From NCBI GenBank assembly GCA_029204225.1, contig CM055109.1, positions 29,820,361 to 29,884,360 on the forward strand: a DNA stretch of 64,000 nucleotides, in the 5' to 3' direction. This DNA comes from Diphasiastrum complanatum. Lineage: Eukaryota; Streptophyta; Lycopodiopsida; Lycopodiales; Lycopodiaceae. Of the stretch, positions 11,566-22,976 are shown in pieces. Position 1 is the first letter of the stretch, and each line of letters opens with the position of its first letter. Under the pieces are notes generated by a model. That model ran no database searches. It was not told the DNA's origin and worked only from the letters and a program-made list of their open reading frames with translations. Both the position numbers and the translations under genes were made by a program.

Positions 11566-11979
11566 TCTTCTTCAATGGCGGTCCTATCTCATGGAACAGT
11601 CGTAAGAAACCTCTATCGCTCTTTCATCTACAGAAGCAGAATACATTGCTGCTTCCCAATCTATCAAAGAAGCGTTTTGGTTGAGAAATTTATTGTCAGA
11701 CATTAGTTTGAATCAGTACAGCCCTACAATCATATTCTGTGATAATCGGAGTGCTATTACCTTATCAACCAATCCTAGATTGCACTCTAGGATTAAGCAT
11801 ATTGAGATTCGATATTACTATGTTAGGGGCAAGATTCTCGACAGAGAGGTAAGCTTAACGTACTGTCGACCCTGGACATTGTTGCAGACGTATTTATCAA
11901 GGCATTGAGCACTGATGCACACAACAAATTTTGTGCATTACTTAGTCTAAAGATCAAACCATTCACGAATCCAGATTAA
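11566..11979 (+). pseudogene. Copia RNase H, continuation of the copy broken at 4790
   Basis: Resumes the copia polyprotein. EAEYIAASQSIKEAFWLR is readable just before 11681, then DNRSAITLSTNPR and HIEIRYYYVRGKI. A frameshift at about 11870 precedes VADVFIKAL-like sequence, and a stop lies at 11977-11979. It is closely related to 540-891. A purine tract and the LTR start follow at once. It is a non-functional fragment because of the frameshift and the lost RT C-terminus. Confidence 0.85.
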
Positions 11980-11986
11980 GAGGGGG

Positions 11987-12694
11987 TGTTGGATTTATTT
12001 CCTCCTCTCTCCTAAATCCTATGTTAATCTGACTCCATTTATGCTGCTATATTTTACTTGTGTTGTCCCAGTCTGCATATTTACACGTAAAATAAGACAA
12101 GCAAAAAAGACGACAGTTGCAACAGTCTGCATTTTTACTCACTATTTATGACAGGCAGAAAATGCGACACTGCATTTTATGACAGGTGACACTTGCCTAA
12201 AATGTGACACTACATTTTTACACACATTTTATGACAGACGAAAAATTCGAAAATGTGACATTGCATTTCTACATGCAATTTATGACAGGCGACACTTGCC
12301 TCTAAAAATGCAACATTTGTCTTTAAAAGAACGACGATTGCTTTTAGATAAGGACAAGGCCAAAGACAAAAGGTGTCGTGATATTCACATTTTCACCAAC
12401 GTTATTTTGGCAAAACCCGATGTCGTAGCCTCTTCACGCCCGTTCTATGCACCGTGCGATCAGATTTGACAACAACAACAGCAACCCACAATCTCCTACA
12501 GACGACACAACCACTTTTGTACCTTCTTCATCTTCATACCTATAAAATTTATGTATATAGTGAATACCATCTCGGGATTCAAGATAGCAGAGCATAAGCG
12601 CAATAAGTGATATCAGTAAGCTCGTTTTCATAATAGAGAGACAGACAATGCAGATGCGTTCGCGCATTAATTCTTTCTTTCAGAGAGATTGTCA
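11987..12694 (+). repeat. Copia LTR, 3' copy
   Basis: Starts TGTTGGATTTATTTCC after a GAGGGGG tract and parallels the LTR at 899. Runs of GACAGG with CGAAAA and ACATTTTTACAC-like words recur at 12060-12310. The right end is uncertain, because similarity fades near GTCAATAATTG. Confidence 0.55.
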
Positions 12695-15175
12695 ATAATT
12701 GTTGGAAGTATTTCTACTTCTCTATAGTGGCTAGGTCTAAAGTAGAGGTTCGTGCGTAGTATAGTGGTAGACCGGTCGTCCACCTTCTAAGATCTACAAG
12801 CTTTCAACTACAAATAAAAATATAAATGAAAAGGTAGCACCAAGGCTTCCTGGTGCTCATAAACAACTAAACTAAGGTTTGGCTAAGGTGGTACCCAACT
12901 AGCCACTATTTGGAAAATAAATTAACTTGCTAAGGCTTACCCAACTAGCAAGGTTCAACACTAAACTAGGCTTGCTATGGCTTCCCAACTAGCAAACCGT
13001 AAAACTAATACTAACTCCCAAAGGAAAATAAAATATAAATTGCGGCTAACTAAGCTATAAGCAAATAGAAATATGCCACAATTAGAACCGATGAAAAGGA
13101 GGCAAGAGGAGGCCCGAACACCTTTCCTCAAGCTATGCACCTTCCCAAAGGGAACACAATGAAATCACAAGACAATTTGTCATAATCACAAAGTGTTATT
13201 TTACAAGAGAAATGCCTCTTTTTTTATAGCAAGAAGGGTCTTTCATAAGCTTCTACTAACTTATGGGATTAGTTTCTAAAACTTGCCATTCTAAGGCTTC
13301 TAAACTTCTAAACTTCTAAACTTCTAACTTAGAAAGCCTAAGACTCTAAACTTAGTACTCAAGATAACTTAGAATCTTTTATTTTCTAAGCTTAAGTTTC
13401 TAAGTTGCAGTTCTCTAAGTTAAGTTTTCTAACTTAGAAGTTTAGAATTTAATTAAGTTTCTATCCATGGACTTATAACACACATGCCATGGTAGGAGTT
13501 TATTAACAAGTACTCACACGTGGACTTACAATACACATGCCACAATGTTTAATTTTACTTTGTTCCTAACATTAATAGGTTCATAGCCTTTACAGTTTGT
13601 GATTAGCTTTGTGAAGCACGCGGTTACGTTTGCTATTATTTTGTGCTCACCTGCATTATTGGCTTGACCATATACATTGCAAGTGAGCATGAGTGCAATA
13701 TTGAAGGAGTAGGGATTATTCCCTTGAAGCTTGCATCTTCTATCACTCAAATCCTTACAAATAAACATTGTTTTCGTTCGACAAACATTGCATTTGGAAA
13801 ACAAATCAACAAAAATAGAAAAAAAAAATACCAACTTAATCTATTATTCTATAAACCAGTGCTACATTTCAATATACTCTGAATATCCATATAAAGTCTA
13901 GATCAAAAACTTTCTGAAATTGCTGAATCTAGAGAAATCCATTCCTCACTCGAAAAATTTGGTAGAGGATATGGCTCTAATCTATCCACTAAACTATTTT
14001 TATCAAGAATATAGGTGTGATCATAAAAAAAACTTCTAACTCTAAAAGGGATATTGGAGATTGACCTCTATATTGTAAAATATCGATATCAGAATGTATG
14101 ACATCAATTATTCCTGCAATCAATTGAACTGGTTGCCATTCAACAAAATTTGATGGATACAAATATGCAAAACCAACAAAAATATCGTGCAAAAAATTTG
14201 ATATAAAGAAAATGCTAATACTAAAGAAATTTAATCTGAATATGCACATACTAATCGTATACTTACAATTGCATTTTCTTCTATCATTTGGATTCCAATC
14301 TTCAATGTTTAGCTCTTTGTGAAAATAAGCATGTTGAACTAGAACTTCCGTGATAGATTGACCGATAGTTGATACTTTGAAATCCATTATCCTACCTTTC
14401 CAAGAGCTATATATGTTCTTCGATCTTTTTCTTTTCCAAAAAGCGCTTTTGAGGATGGATGCATCAAGATCCATTGATATTTACGATATGTTCTTGGTAT
14501 CCATTGATCTTCTACATTTTTTTCATCACAAATATTGATTGCGAGAATGAGAGGTAAACCTATGAATGAAAATCCAAAATGTCTATGGAAGCTAAGAAGA
14601 GAGAGAACAAAGAGAATGAGAGGTATACCTAAGAATGACAAGAAGTTCTTAAACTACAAGGATTAGTTAACTACAATTTATGACTATTTACGTCAAATCA
14701 ATTTCGAGTGTACAAAGAAGGAGCAAAACAGTATTCGGGCAGTAACTGTGGTCCAATCACAATTGTTTGTTCTGCTCGGCAAACTATTTGAAAATCACAA
14801 AAATTTGGCTGGGAAAGGCAAAAACAATTTCCATCTGTCAACCATTGTTACAGTTCGTCACAGATGGACATGATTGATTGAGACACATAAGCGTTGAAAG
14901 CGTGCAAAATCAAAAAAAACCATCTTGACAGAGGGCCTATTTTGAGTTCTAAAAACCCCTAATGCTACAAGTTTGCATGTCGAAAAATGCAACTTGAACT
15001 ATAATTTTCCTACGTGTAACTTTCTAGATTACAAATGTACAAATGTTCATGCATGTGCCAATACAAGTTATAGTCTACTTTGCATGTCACATTTGGAAAA
15101 CTAAACTTTATGCATGTGAAGTGGCTCGAGTTTCTACTAGGCCAAATTTGGCTTTTTCACATTCTACAACTACAA
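12695..15175. other. Gene-free stretch
   Basis: No recognised gene. Two overlapping minus-strand open stretches (13989-14474 and 14387-14641) show no motif I know. One contains an Arg/Lys-rich block (FGKEKDRRTYIALGK). Near 12845-12990 there are three variants of an AACTAGCAAGG-like word, and 13297-13460 is rich in short inverted repeats. It may be decayed non-coding retroelement DNA. Confidence 0.4.
13297..13328 (+). repeat. CTTCTAAA short tandem repeat with foldback surroundings
   Basis: Four 8-bp units, CTTCTAAA three times and then CTTCTAAC. Reverse-complement words (TTAGAAGTTTAGAA) occur around 13432-13446, so the block could fold back on itself. Confidence 0.75.
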
Positions 15176-16335
15176 TAAGCTGAAGCAAATTCGCACAGAT
15201 CATAGAGGTGAGTACATTTCCAACGAATTCAAAGCTTATTGTATTGATCTAGGTATTATGCACACGAAGACTGCATCTTACACACCTCAGCACAATGGAA
15301 TAGATGAACGAAAAAATCGTACACTAATGGAAGCTGCAAGGTGTATGATGGCTCATGCGAAAGCACCAAAACAGTTGTGGGCAGAAGCAGTGGCTACATC
15401 AAATTATCTTCAGAATCGTATTCTGAAATCTTGAGAACCAAATAAAATTCCTCATGAGATATGGTGGAAGTCAAAGCCAAATCTTGCACATGTTCGAACA
15501 TTTGGATGCACAGTATATATGCACATACTAGATAAGCTGAGAAAGAAACTTGATGAAAAGATAGAACAAGGTTTTTTGGTAGGATTCGAGTTACATTTGT
15601 CATACTATCGTGTTTATGTACCTGAAACTGGCAAGACAAAAGTTGTTCGAGATGTTAAATTTGATGAGACGAAATACATAGCAGACAGTGATCTAGTCGG
15701 CTATGAAATTTTCAAAAATTATTATGAGCTACCAATGACAACAGAAGAAAAACAAGCAAAATATGAAAGAGAGTTACCAGATCCAGAGGGACATCAAGAT
15801 CGAATACCTGATAGACTCGAATCGCCAGTTCGAATTTCAGCAGAAAAGCTCAACTCAGAATTGAACTCGAAACCTACAGAATCGAACTCAAAACCACCTG
15901 TGAGAATATCAGACAGACAACAAAAACCACCAGAAAGCTACGGTCATGATGTTTTTAATACAACCATCAAATTTTCTGGATTTTTTGACGAACCTCAAAT
16001 ATTCAAGGAAGCTATAAATGGACCAAACAAAGATCGTTGGATTCAGACAATGGAGGATGAAATGTCATCCATGTACAAGAACAATGTATGGACACTCACA
16101 CCTATACCTGATGGCAGAAAACCAATCAAGTGCAAGTGGATCTATAAGATCAAAACAGGTCCTGATGGAGAAAACGTCAGATGCAAGGCAAGGTTGGTTG
16201 CTAAAGGATTTTCACAGAAGTATGGGATCGGCTACATTGATACTTTCTCACCGGTAGTCAAACATACATCAATTCGTTTGTTATTCGTGTATGCAGTGGC
16301 TCATGATTTGAAAATCCATATTGTGGATGTACTTT
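15176..16335 (+). pseudogene. Ty1/copia integrase to RT fragment
   Basis: A copia fragment that is open for most of its length. It starts in the integrase core with KQIRTDHRGEYIS, then ASYTPQHNG and NRTLMEAARCM. One TGA at about 15433 follows RNRILKS. The integrase C-terminus (HVRTFGCTVYMHI, then GFLVGFELHLSYYRVY) and an acidic linker come next. RT begins with NNVWTLTPIPDGRKPIKCKW and KARLVAKGFSQKYG. The sequence departs from copia at about 16330, after HDLKIHIVDV, before the YVDD region, and a minisatellite begins. It resembles the element at 51505-57576 and keeps Gln codons where that element has stops. No LTR is seen. Confidence 0.88.
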
Positions 16336-16384
16336 TTGCACAATCAGAGGTTTTGTTTGAAAGTTCTGTGGTCTGGCGTGGATT

Positions 16385-16985
16385 TGGTCCTATTGAGATG
16401 GTGAGGAATTCCTTCGGTCGAGTTCGGACTTAAAACCTCCCGTCGAGATGTGATCGCTTCCTTTGGTCGAGATTTGTTAGAAACCCTTCAGTCGAGATTT
16501 GATAGAAACTCGCTAGTCACGATATGAAAAGAAACACTTCGGTCGAGATCTGACACGACGCTTCGGTCGAGATTTCAGCGGAAATGCTTCGGTTGAGATT
16601 TGAGACAGAGCTCTGGTTGAGATTTGAGTCAGGGCTTCGGTTGAGATTTGAGACAGGGCTCCGGTTGAGACTTGAGTCAGGGCTTCGGTTGAGATTGGAG
16701 TCAGGGCTCCGGTTGAGATTTCAGAAAGGGCTCCGGTTGAGATTTGAGACAGGGCTTCGGTTGAGATTTCATGAGGGGGCTTCGGTTGAGATTTCGCAAG
16801 AGGCTCCGGTTGAGATCTCACAAGGGGGCTCCGGTTGAGGTTTCAGAAGGGGCTCCGGTTGAGATTTCACAAGGGGGCCCTGGTTGAGATTTCACAAGGG
16901 GCTTTGGTTGAGATTTTGCAAGGGGGCAACAGTTGAGATTTCGCAAGGGGCTCCGGTTGAGATTTCGTATGGAGGCCTCGATCAA
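16385..16985 (+). repeat. Minisatellite, 24-25 bp unit
   Basis: About sixteen tandem units of roughly GGTTGAGATTTGAGACAGGG plus CTCC or CTTC, starting near 16588. More degenerate and longer units with GTCGAGAT lie to the left. Because 24 is divisible by 3, both strands show long open frames with 8-residue periodicity (LRLRFETG on plus, QISTEALT on minus). Those frames follow from the repeat length and are not taken as a gene. The array directly abuts the truncated copia RT. Confidence 0.9.
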
Positions 16986-17951
16986 GAATGGAAGAGTGAG
17001 GGGATGGTAGGAGCATGAGCATATGTGTTGGCAGGGCAGGATTTGTTCTAGTTGTTCTGATTTGTTTGAGGTGAATGTGCAGTGGGGTTGGCTCTGTTAG
17101 GAGAAGGGAGTAATCTGATAGAGGACGTCTATAGAAGCATGAGAGTTCTGTGTTAAAATTGTTGCAAGAGCGTCCGGACTTGGCATTGAATGAAATCCAA
17201 CTCTGTTAGTGTGTTTGCTAACAATGAGATAGCCAACGGATTTGCGAGTGTATCAGCCTGTGGATTTGGGAAATGATGTAGCCATTGATGTGGCTCTGTC
17301 CAGTTTGTAAAAACTCAGATGTGTGAAAATATTGGGAGTTTGTAAGCAGGTATCTGAACAGTTGCAGTTCTTATGGATTTAGAATGCATTGGAGTTCAAG
17401 TGGCAACGCTGTCAAATGTTGCCAGATTCCACACTTTTTAGAATCTGTTTACTGTTCAACTTCTTACTTCTTGCGTATAGAACTGTTTTTGCCTGTCACC
17501 AGGCACATTTAGGCATTTTCTTGAATGTTAGCTTCTTAGTCAAGGCCCAAAATAGGCAGAAAGAGATTGGTATCAATGTAGTATTAATGTCCTGCCTGTC
17601 AGAGGACAACTCAGATCTGTTTCTCTTGAACTGTGTCACATGGAATCAATCCATCATGTAATCAAAATGTTCAACCAAATGATCAGCATGCAGTCCAGGT
17701 GAACAACCATGAAATCTACTTCTACTTTGCTACAAAATGAACTGAAATCAGATCCTAAGCACTACAATACTTGCATAAATTAACAAAACAAGAACAAGAA
17801 CTAATCTACAGCATTTTAGAGGTCCAAGAATCAAGAAACCAACCAATCTTTTGATTCTTGGACATCCCAAGAATATCAAGAACTAGAATGTCAAGAATAT
17901 TCAGGATCTCACCACATTTCTAGATATAATCATCATAAATTTAGAATCTAT
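16986..17951. other. Gene-free stretch
   Basis: No convincing coding sequence. An open stretch at 17389-17661 has no recognisable motif. Near 17830-17900 there are short repeats of CAAGAATCAAGAA and AAGAATATC. Confidence 0.4.
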
Positions 17952-18470
17952 GCTCTGATACCAAGAAATGTTATGTGCCAAATCCCAAACTAATAGCAAT
18001 TACAATAGAAGTAAAGCTAATAGCAAGAAAGCATATCCATAAAAAGCTGGAAACAATGAGATCTCAATTTAATTACATTAGCAATGAAATAAAGAGTACA
18101 TTCAATGGAAATTGAGCATTGATTCATGTGGATAGGGCACATGAGACCTAGCAATGGAATCTCTATGGCTCACATTCACAAGGAAGCTAGAAGCTCTCAC
18201 TTGCAAATGAGCCAAAAGATTCACAAATTGATGTCTCTTGCCTAGTTATAGACAATGCTCTCACTTAACTATCTTGAGGGATAGTTAGCCCTTGTTAAGT
18301 ATTATTCAAACTACATTTGGCCCTTGTTGGCCTATTATCCTTATCAATTACTTTGAAGGGCCTAAAGAGAGAACCGCCTTGTTATTAAGGCTAATAGTTC
18401 CTTTTGGACCTACAAAACTTACAATGGATATTATATTGCCTTGAAAAGCACTGATGTACTAAAAGTACAT
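17952..18470 (-). repeat. Primer-site and LTR-like remnant
   Basis: On the minus strand TGGTATCAGAGC (17952-17963) matches the initiator tRNA-Met primer site. A possible LTR begins about five bases away on the plus-strand side, with TGTTATGTGCCAAATCC. No second copy of this LTR is visible and its far end is not defined. No gag or pol lies to the left. It is probably the 5' end of a mostly deleted minus-strand LTR element. The interpretation rests mainly on the 12-base primer match. Confidence 0.45.
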
Positions 18471-19368
18471 GACAATGTTGAATATGGAGTTGTGGACACA
18501 GATGAGGATATAAATTTTGATACTAAATCCAAAAAAAATCTAAATTTTGTATTACAATGATCTGTACAAATTTGAAAAAATTGTACTACTTGGGCCCTTT
18601 CTAATTTTTGTGTACTGTAACTTTTAGCAAAATTGTTGAATACTTCAGTTTTACATATTTTGAAATTCTGTTAAATTTTGTAAAAAAATTTGGTGCATTA
18701 TTATGTACTTTTAGTATTAGGTATGATACTGTAGGACATTCCTTTTCAAAATGTGCCAAACAATGCCAATATTTAACGTGATTCCTCAGAGAGATAAAAT
18801 TTGACCAGACTGGGTGCGTTGGCTGAAAAAACTATGATTAGGCTGTAAATCACTATTGTAATCACCATTGGCATCTTGCCCTTTGATCTATAGCAGCGAT
18901 AGCACTAAGCGCATCAGCAGCAAGGTTAACTACTTATGACAATCGATCTTGCATTCTAAAGTATGCTAAAACAACATTCTTTTGCCATCACATGAAGGTT
19001 GGCACCACTGCTTTCTCTGTTAAATTACTCCTTCAAATTCTTACTCATCGACAATTTGACCAACAGTTGCAATTTACCAAACTAAACCCTTTTTTAGATG
19101 CACCCTTTTGTCGCAGAACAACTTGAGAACACTACTATGTTTCTCAATGCTCGTCCTATGCGGTTCTTTTACATTTTAAAATGTTCAAATCAGGTTTCAA
19201 AGTCTCCAAGGATTTAAATGCTTTTTTAAGTGTACATGTAGAGCAAAGTTTTCGGTGTCACTTATTAGATACTTTTAACCCCACCCCTTCTTCTTTTTTT
19301 ATATGGAATAGATTTGGGATGCTCAGCTACATGGCAAATTTTCATTGGTCAACGTCAGACTTTTTCAC

Positions 19369-19372
<4 letters not shown>
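18471..19372. other. Gene-free stretch upstream of the DUF1635 gene
   Basis: AT-rich, with no supported coding sequence. The short open stretch at 19181-19444 runs into the GA microsatellite and is not considered real. Promoter elements for the gene at 19658 probably lie in its last few hundred bases, but no TATA box stands out. Confidence 0.4.

Positions 19373-19412
<40 letters not shown>
19373..19412 (+). repeat. (GA)20 microsatellite
   Basis: A perfect dinucleotide run about 250 bp before the DUF1635 start codon. GA/CT tracts are common in plant promoters and 5' leaders. A regulatory role here is only possible, not shown. Confidence 0.95.
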
Positions 19413-19413
<1 letters not shown>

Positions 19414-19455
19414 GTCGTTGTTTTTAAGATACGTACATATGTGATAGAGAGAGCC

Positions 19456-19457
<2 letters not shown>

Positions 19458-19491
<34 letters not shown>

Positions 19492-19493
19492 CA

Positions 19494-19527
<34 letters not shown>
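19458..19527 (+). repeat. (GA)n followed by (AC)n microsatellites
   Basis: A perfect GA run at 19458-19489, then an AC run at 19495-19527, separated by CCCAG. They lie 131-200 bp before the DUF1635 start codon, probably in its promoter or leader. Confidence 0.95.
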
Positions 19528-19530
<3 letters not shown>

Positions 19531-19657
19531 GAAAGCTGGGTTGAGAGCAACAAAGGCAGCAATTTGAGTGTATGGACGAAGCAGAAGCAGCCTAGAGCGG
19601 CTTTTCTTTTGCGTTTACCTCACCAACCTAACACAAGCCTTCTTCATTTTGAACAAG

Positions 19658-22600
19658 ATGGAGGCAAGCATGTCGTCCATGTCAGTGGAGGGAAGCATCA
19701 CTTCAACACCAATTGGCTGCTTCCATCATGGCGAAGTAAGTCTCTTTGCTTATGGATCTAACATCGCCCTTTTTTTCTATGTTGTCAGTATGCAATGTAC
19801 TGTGTATCGCTGTAGTTCATCTTTCTAGCCTGGCTTTATGAGAAAGAGGTAAATTTGATGCAAGACAATGGACATGGTTTATAGATTTTACTCTCAGTAC
19901 TAGTGATGGCTCCAGTTATAAGCAGTAGCTGGGTTTGTTTGGCTCCTCTAAAGGTATCAGATTGATGCTAATTAGCCGCATTCTCTTATTTTCTGTGTGC
20001 TTAAACTGAATTTGCACACTGTACTCCATTTGCGATGCTCATCTCATGTATGGCATTTGTTTATGGCAAATAAAAGATTTTTATTTTGCGATGCAGCTAC
20101 AGAAGCTTTTCTTACGAATGATCTGCTCATGTGTTTGGTTTTCAATACTTCAATGACTGAGGGATCTATTCCAATAATTAGGATTTACTCATGTTGTGAA
20201 TTCATTTTCGTTTACTGCACACTCATGAAGGTTATTATTTAAAAAACTATTGTGGAAAATGAATCACTTTTGTTCAAGCCCAGGAAACTGATTTCAGTAA
20301 TGGCCACTATATCAAGTGGCTACTCGTCTGATGGTGTCACGTATCATTTTTGAACAACACTGTATGGCTCTATGTGAGTTTTACATTAGCAGCGTCACTT
20401 TTGTCTGTAGAACCTGATTGAGAGTTTCGCAGAGCCATATGAAAAACCTATACTAAATGGTTGATTTGACGAAGCCTTCGCTCTCTGTAATTCATTACCA
20501 TCATAGTCATGAATGACCTCAAAGTACCCATCTCTTGTTGAGAAATATTGCTGCTTCAGCTGAAATTTAATTTGAAACCTGTGTTGTTCCTCTTGGGAGC
20601 TGAGGATAGTGTGTAGATCACTGTATACCCTTCTCCATTTTTTCTTCATAGGTGGTTGACAGCCTTCCCCATGGTTTCTTATTACGGCAACTTGGAGAAC
20701 TTTCTGGAGAGGTCCAGGGCCCGTGTAAGGCCTTTCTGTATGTTGCATGGTGCTGATCGACTAATACTGGTCTCGGCTGATTAGGTTCATGGGCTTCCCT
20801 TCAATGAAATCAGGTCTACAGACTTTACAGTCTCTCCGTATGACAATTTAGGGAGCTTTCCAAACAGAAAGTCCACCGAATTGGACGAACCTTCGAGATG
20901 GGAGGTTGATTCAAAGAAATCCCTGATATTTTACTGGTTGAGGCTGCTGCAAAAGACAATGAGACACGAAGGACCTGGTCTTAAAGTGCTTGCAATGCCT
21001 CATGGCATGCATCAAGGGCGTTGTAATCAAAGATTACAGTCTGCAATGTGGCGCTTTGGCTCAAATCATATGGAGTCTGGACATTTCATGTCTCACTTTA
21101 GTGTAGTTGTGAAGATAGATATTGCATTGAAAAGTATCTACTCAAGTTTATTTTTGCTCTTTTCATAAAATTGCTTTCTGGTTTCTTCAGCACATACTCT
21201 CAATTTTCTCAAGGCAAACTCATAAAGTCAGATCACGTTAGATACTTGATATCATGTTAGTTTGGCATTGAATTTCTTGTGCTCTTTTCTAATGACGTTG
21301 GTCATAGTTTTTTTGCACAAAGTCGTTTCCTTATGTCTAATCAGGGACTCGTCTTGCTTAAAGATGTAAGCAGTTTTTTTGAGATTTTTGATACATGTTA
21401 CTGCAGATCTTAACCTTTTCTCTTGCAATTCTAATATTTGCTAGTGCTTCGCTCCTCCTGAAGTCTATTTTATTCAGAAATTTGTTTTTCCAAGCTGGAA
21501 GTGCCTTTCCTTTCTCTGCACTTATGTCGTTTTTAACAAAATAATTTTGACCTCTTTCTTCCACTCTTTTGGATGCAGAACCTTGAAGAATTGAAGCATT
21601 TATTAGTATGTGCTTCAATGGAGTTAGAATCTGTTCGTGCTGCAGGGGAAGCCCAGAGTCTTGCTCATGAGGCCAAGGTTAGACATTTGGAGGAGCTACT
21701 GAAAGCAGCATGTAGAGAGAGAGATGAGGCAAGGCAGCAGTGCTTTCAGTTGCAAGAATCACTTTCACAAACAGGTGGCCTTGAGTTGAACTGTATCAAT
21801 ATTCCATCAAGACTGTCTTGCGTGCAGGCAGAGAATCCTGTGCCTCTAACTGAAGAAAACGATGGTCGGCAGAATTTCCACCAGGATCAACACTGTACAC
21901 CTTTGGAGGATCAGTTCCAAGTGCATTTAAAACAGCATCACGAGAACAATCAATATATGTTGGTGGGCCAGTCCAGCGCACTACAGCTACAGATTCAGCA
22001 GCAACAAAATGACTGCATGCTGATGGGGCAAACTGCTGGTGTTGCCTTAAACAGAGAGCTACACTATCAAGATGAGAAGCATTCTCAAGATGATGCCATG
22101 TCTTTGCCTGCAAGTATTCAGTCGAATGCTTTGGGATTGGGAGTACATATACTGCAGCCATGGCAAATTCAATGTTCAGTGGACGATCTGGGAAATGGAG
22201 CCCGAGAGCCATCACTGTCGGTGGATTCTAGTGTTTCAGTTGGCCAGGGGAGTTCTTACTTTCAATTGCCTGTTAATGCTACTGGTTTGGTACAAACATA
22301 TGGGAGCAGCTTAGTTCAGTCAGATTATTCAGAGCCAGCCCAATCACGAGTTTCAGGTGTAACTGCTGTGTCCTGCTTTGCAGCAACAGAGATGTGCTCC
22401 ACAGCCATGGCTGGTGAATTATCACATTTTCCATATTCAGCTAATGGCCTTCCCAGCGGATCTAGTGTGTTGACTTGCATAGAGGCTTCCAACAAGAATT
22501 TCTCACAGCAGCCTGTACACTTACCTGAACCCCCTGAGGCCAACCTACATGTAATGCTAAATTCTCTTCCTGAAAAAGGAAAGCTTTTACAGGCTGTAAT

Positions 22601-22976
22601 GCAGGCTGGACCTTTACTACAAACACTTCTCTTGGCTGGTCCACTGCCTCAATGGCGACATCCTCCTCCAGCCATTAATTCACTTGAGATTCCAAAGGTG
22701 TCTATGCCGGCAACCCCAATGGTGGTATCCTTTAAAGACCAGATTTCGGCCACAGCACCTGCTGTAAATACGCATGACATGCACATGTCCACAGGGACCA
22801 TACCTATCTCAAATCAAAGTTGGGGGAGCCAAATTTCCTCTCCACTTTCGTCAGTCTTAGGAACTTCGACCAACATATCCGTGCAAAGTAGAATGCTTCG
22901 CACATCTGTGGTAAATTCTCAACCAGGAGAAGACTTAAAGCATGGATCAGCACAAAAGTATGCTAAGATACACTAG
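19658..22976 (+). CDS. DUF1635-family protein, two exons
   Basis: The best host gene here. Proposed exon 1 is 19658-19735 (MEASMSSMSVEG to FHHGE), ending before GTAAGT. Exon 2 is 21579-22976, opening after TTTTGGATGCAG. Both junctions are phase 0, giving a 491-residue protein with a TAG at 22974-22976. The second exon begins NLEELKHLLVCASMELESVR, then KVRHLEELLKAACRERDEAR. That Glu/Leu-rich coiled coil marks plant DUF1635 proteins, where it also follows a short first exon. The remainder is Gln/Ser-rich and low in structure. Near residue 380 lies a leucine-rich LLQAVMQAGPLLQTLLLAG. No catalytic motif is visible and the biochemical role is unknown. The 1,843-bp intron holds a minus-strand open stretch. 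The frame is unbroken, unlike every other coding region here. Confidence 0.85.
20395..20748 (-). other. Unidentified 117-codon open stretch antisense in the DUF1635 intron
   Basis: Starts with an ATG (MQHTERPYTGPGPLQ) and includes a basic KKKWRRVYSDLHTIL and then FEVIHDYDGNELQRA. Composition is protein-like, with mixed charged and aromatic residues and no low complexity. An in-frame TAG lies just upstream of the ATG, with readable sequence beyond it, so it may be a fragment of something longer. I do not recognise a family. It may be a captured gene fragment or chance. Confidence 0.3.

Noticed and set aside
12755-12785. tRNA-like GTAGTATAGTGGTAGACC
   Set aside because: Resembles a tRNA A-box, but no matching B-box, acceptor stem or cloverleaf could be drawn.
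13989-14641. Minus-strand overlapping open frames
   Set aside because: Protein-like patches but no known motif, and the frames overlap. Kept only as a note in the gene-free stretch.
16513-16838. Open frames on both strands with 8-residue periodicity
   Set aside because: They arise because the minisatellite unit is 24 bp. There is no start context, domain or conservation signal.
19342-19562. Open frames over the GA and CA microsatellites
   Set aside because: Dinucleotide runs give stop-free frames automatically.
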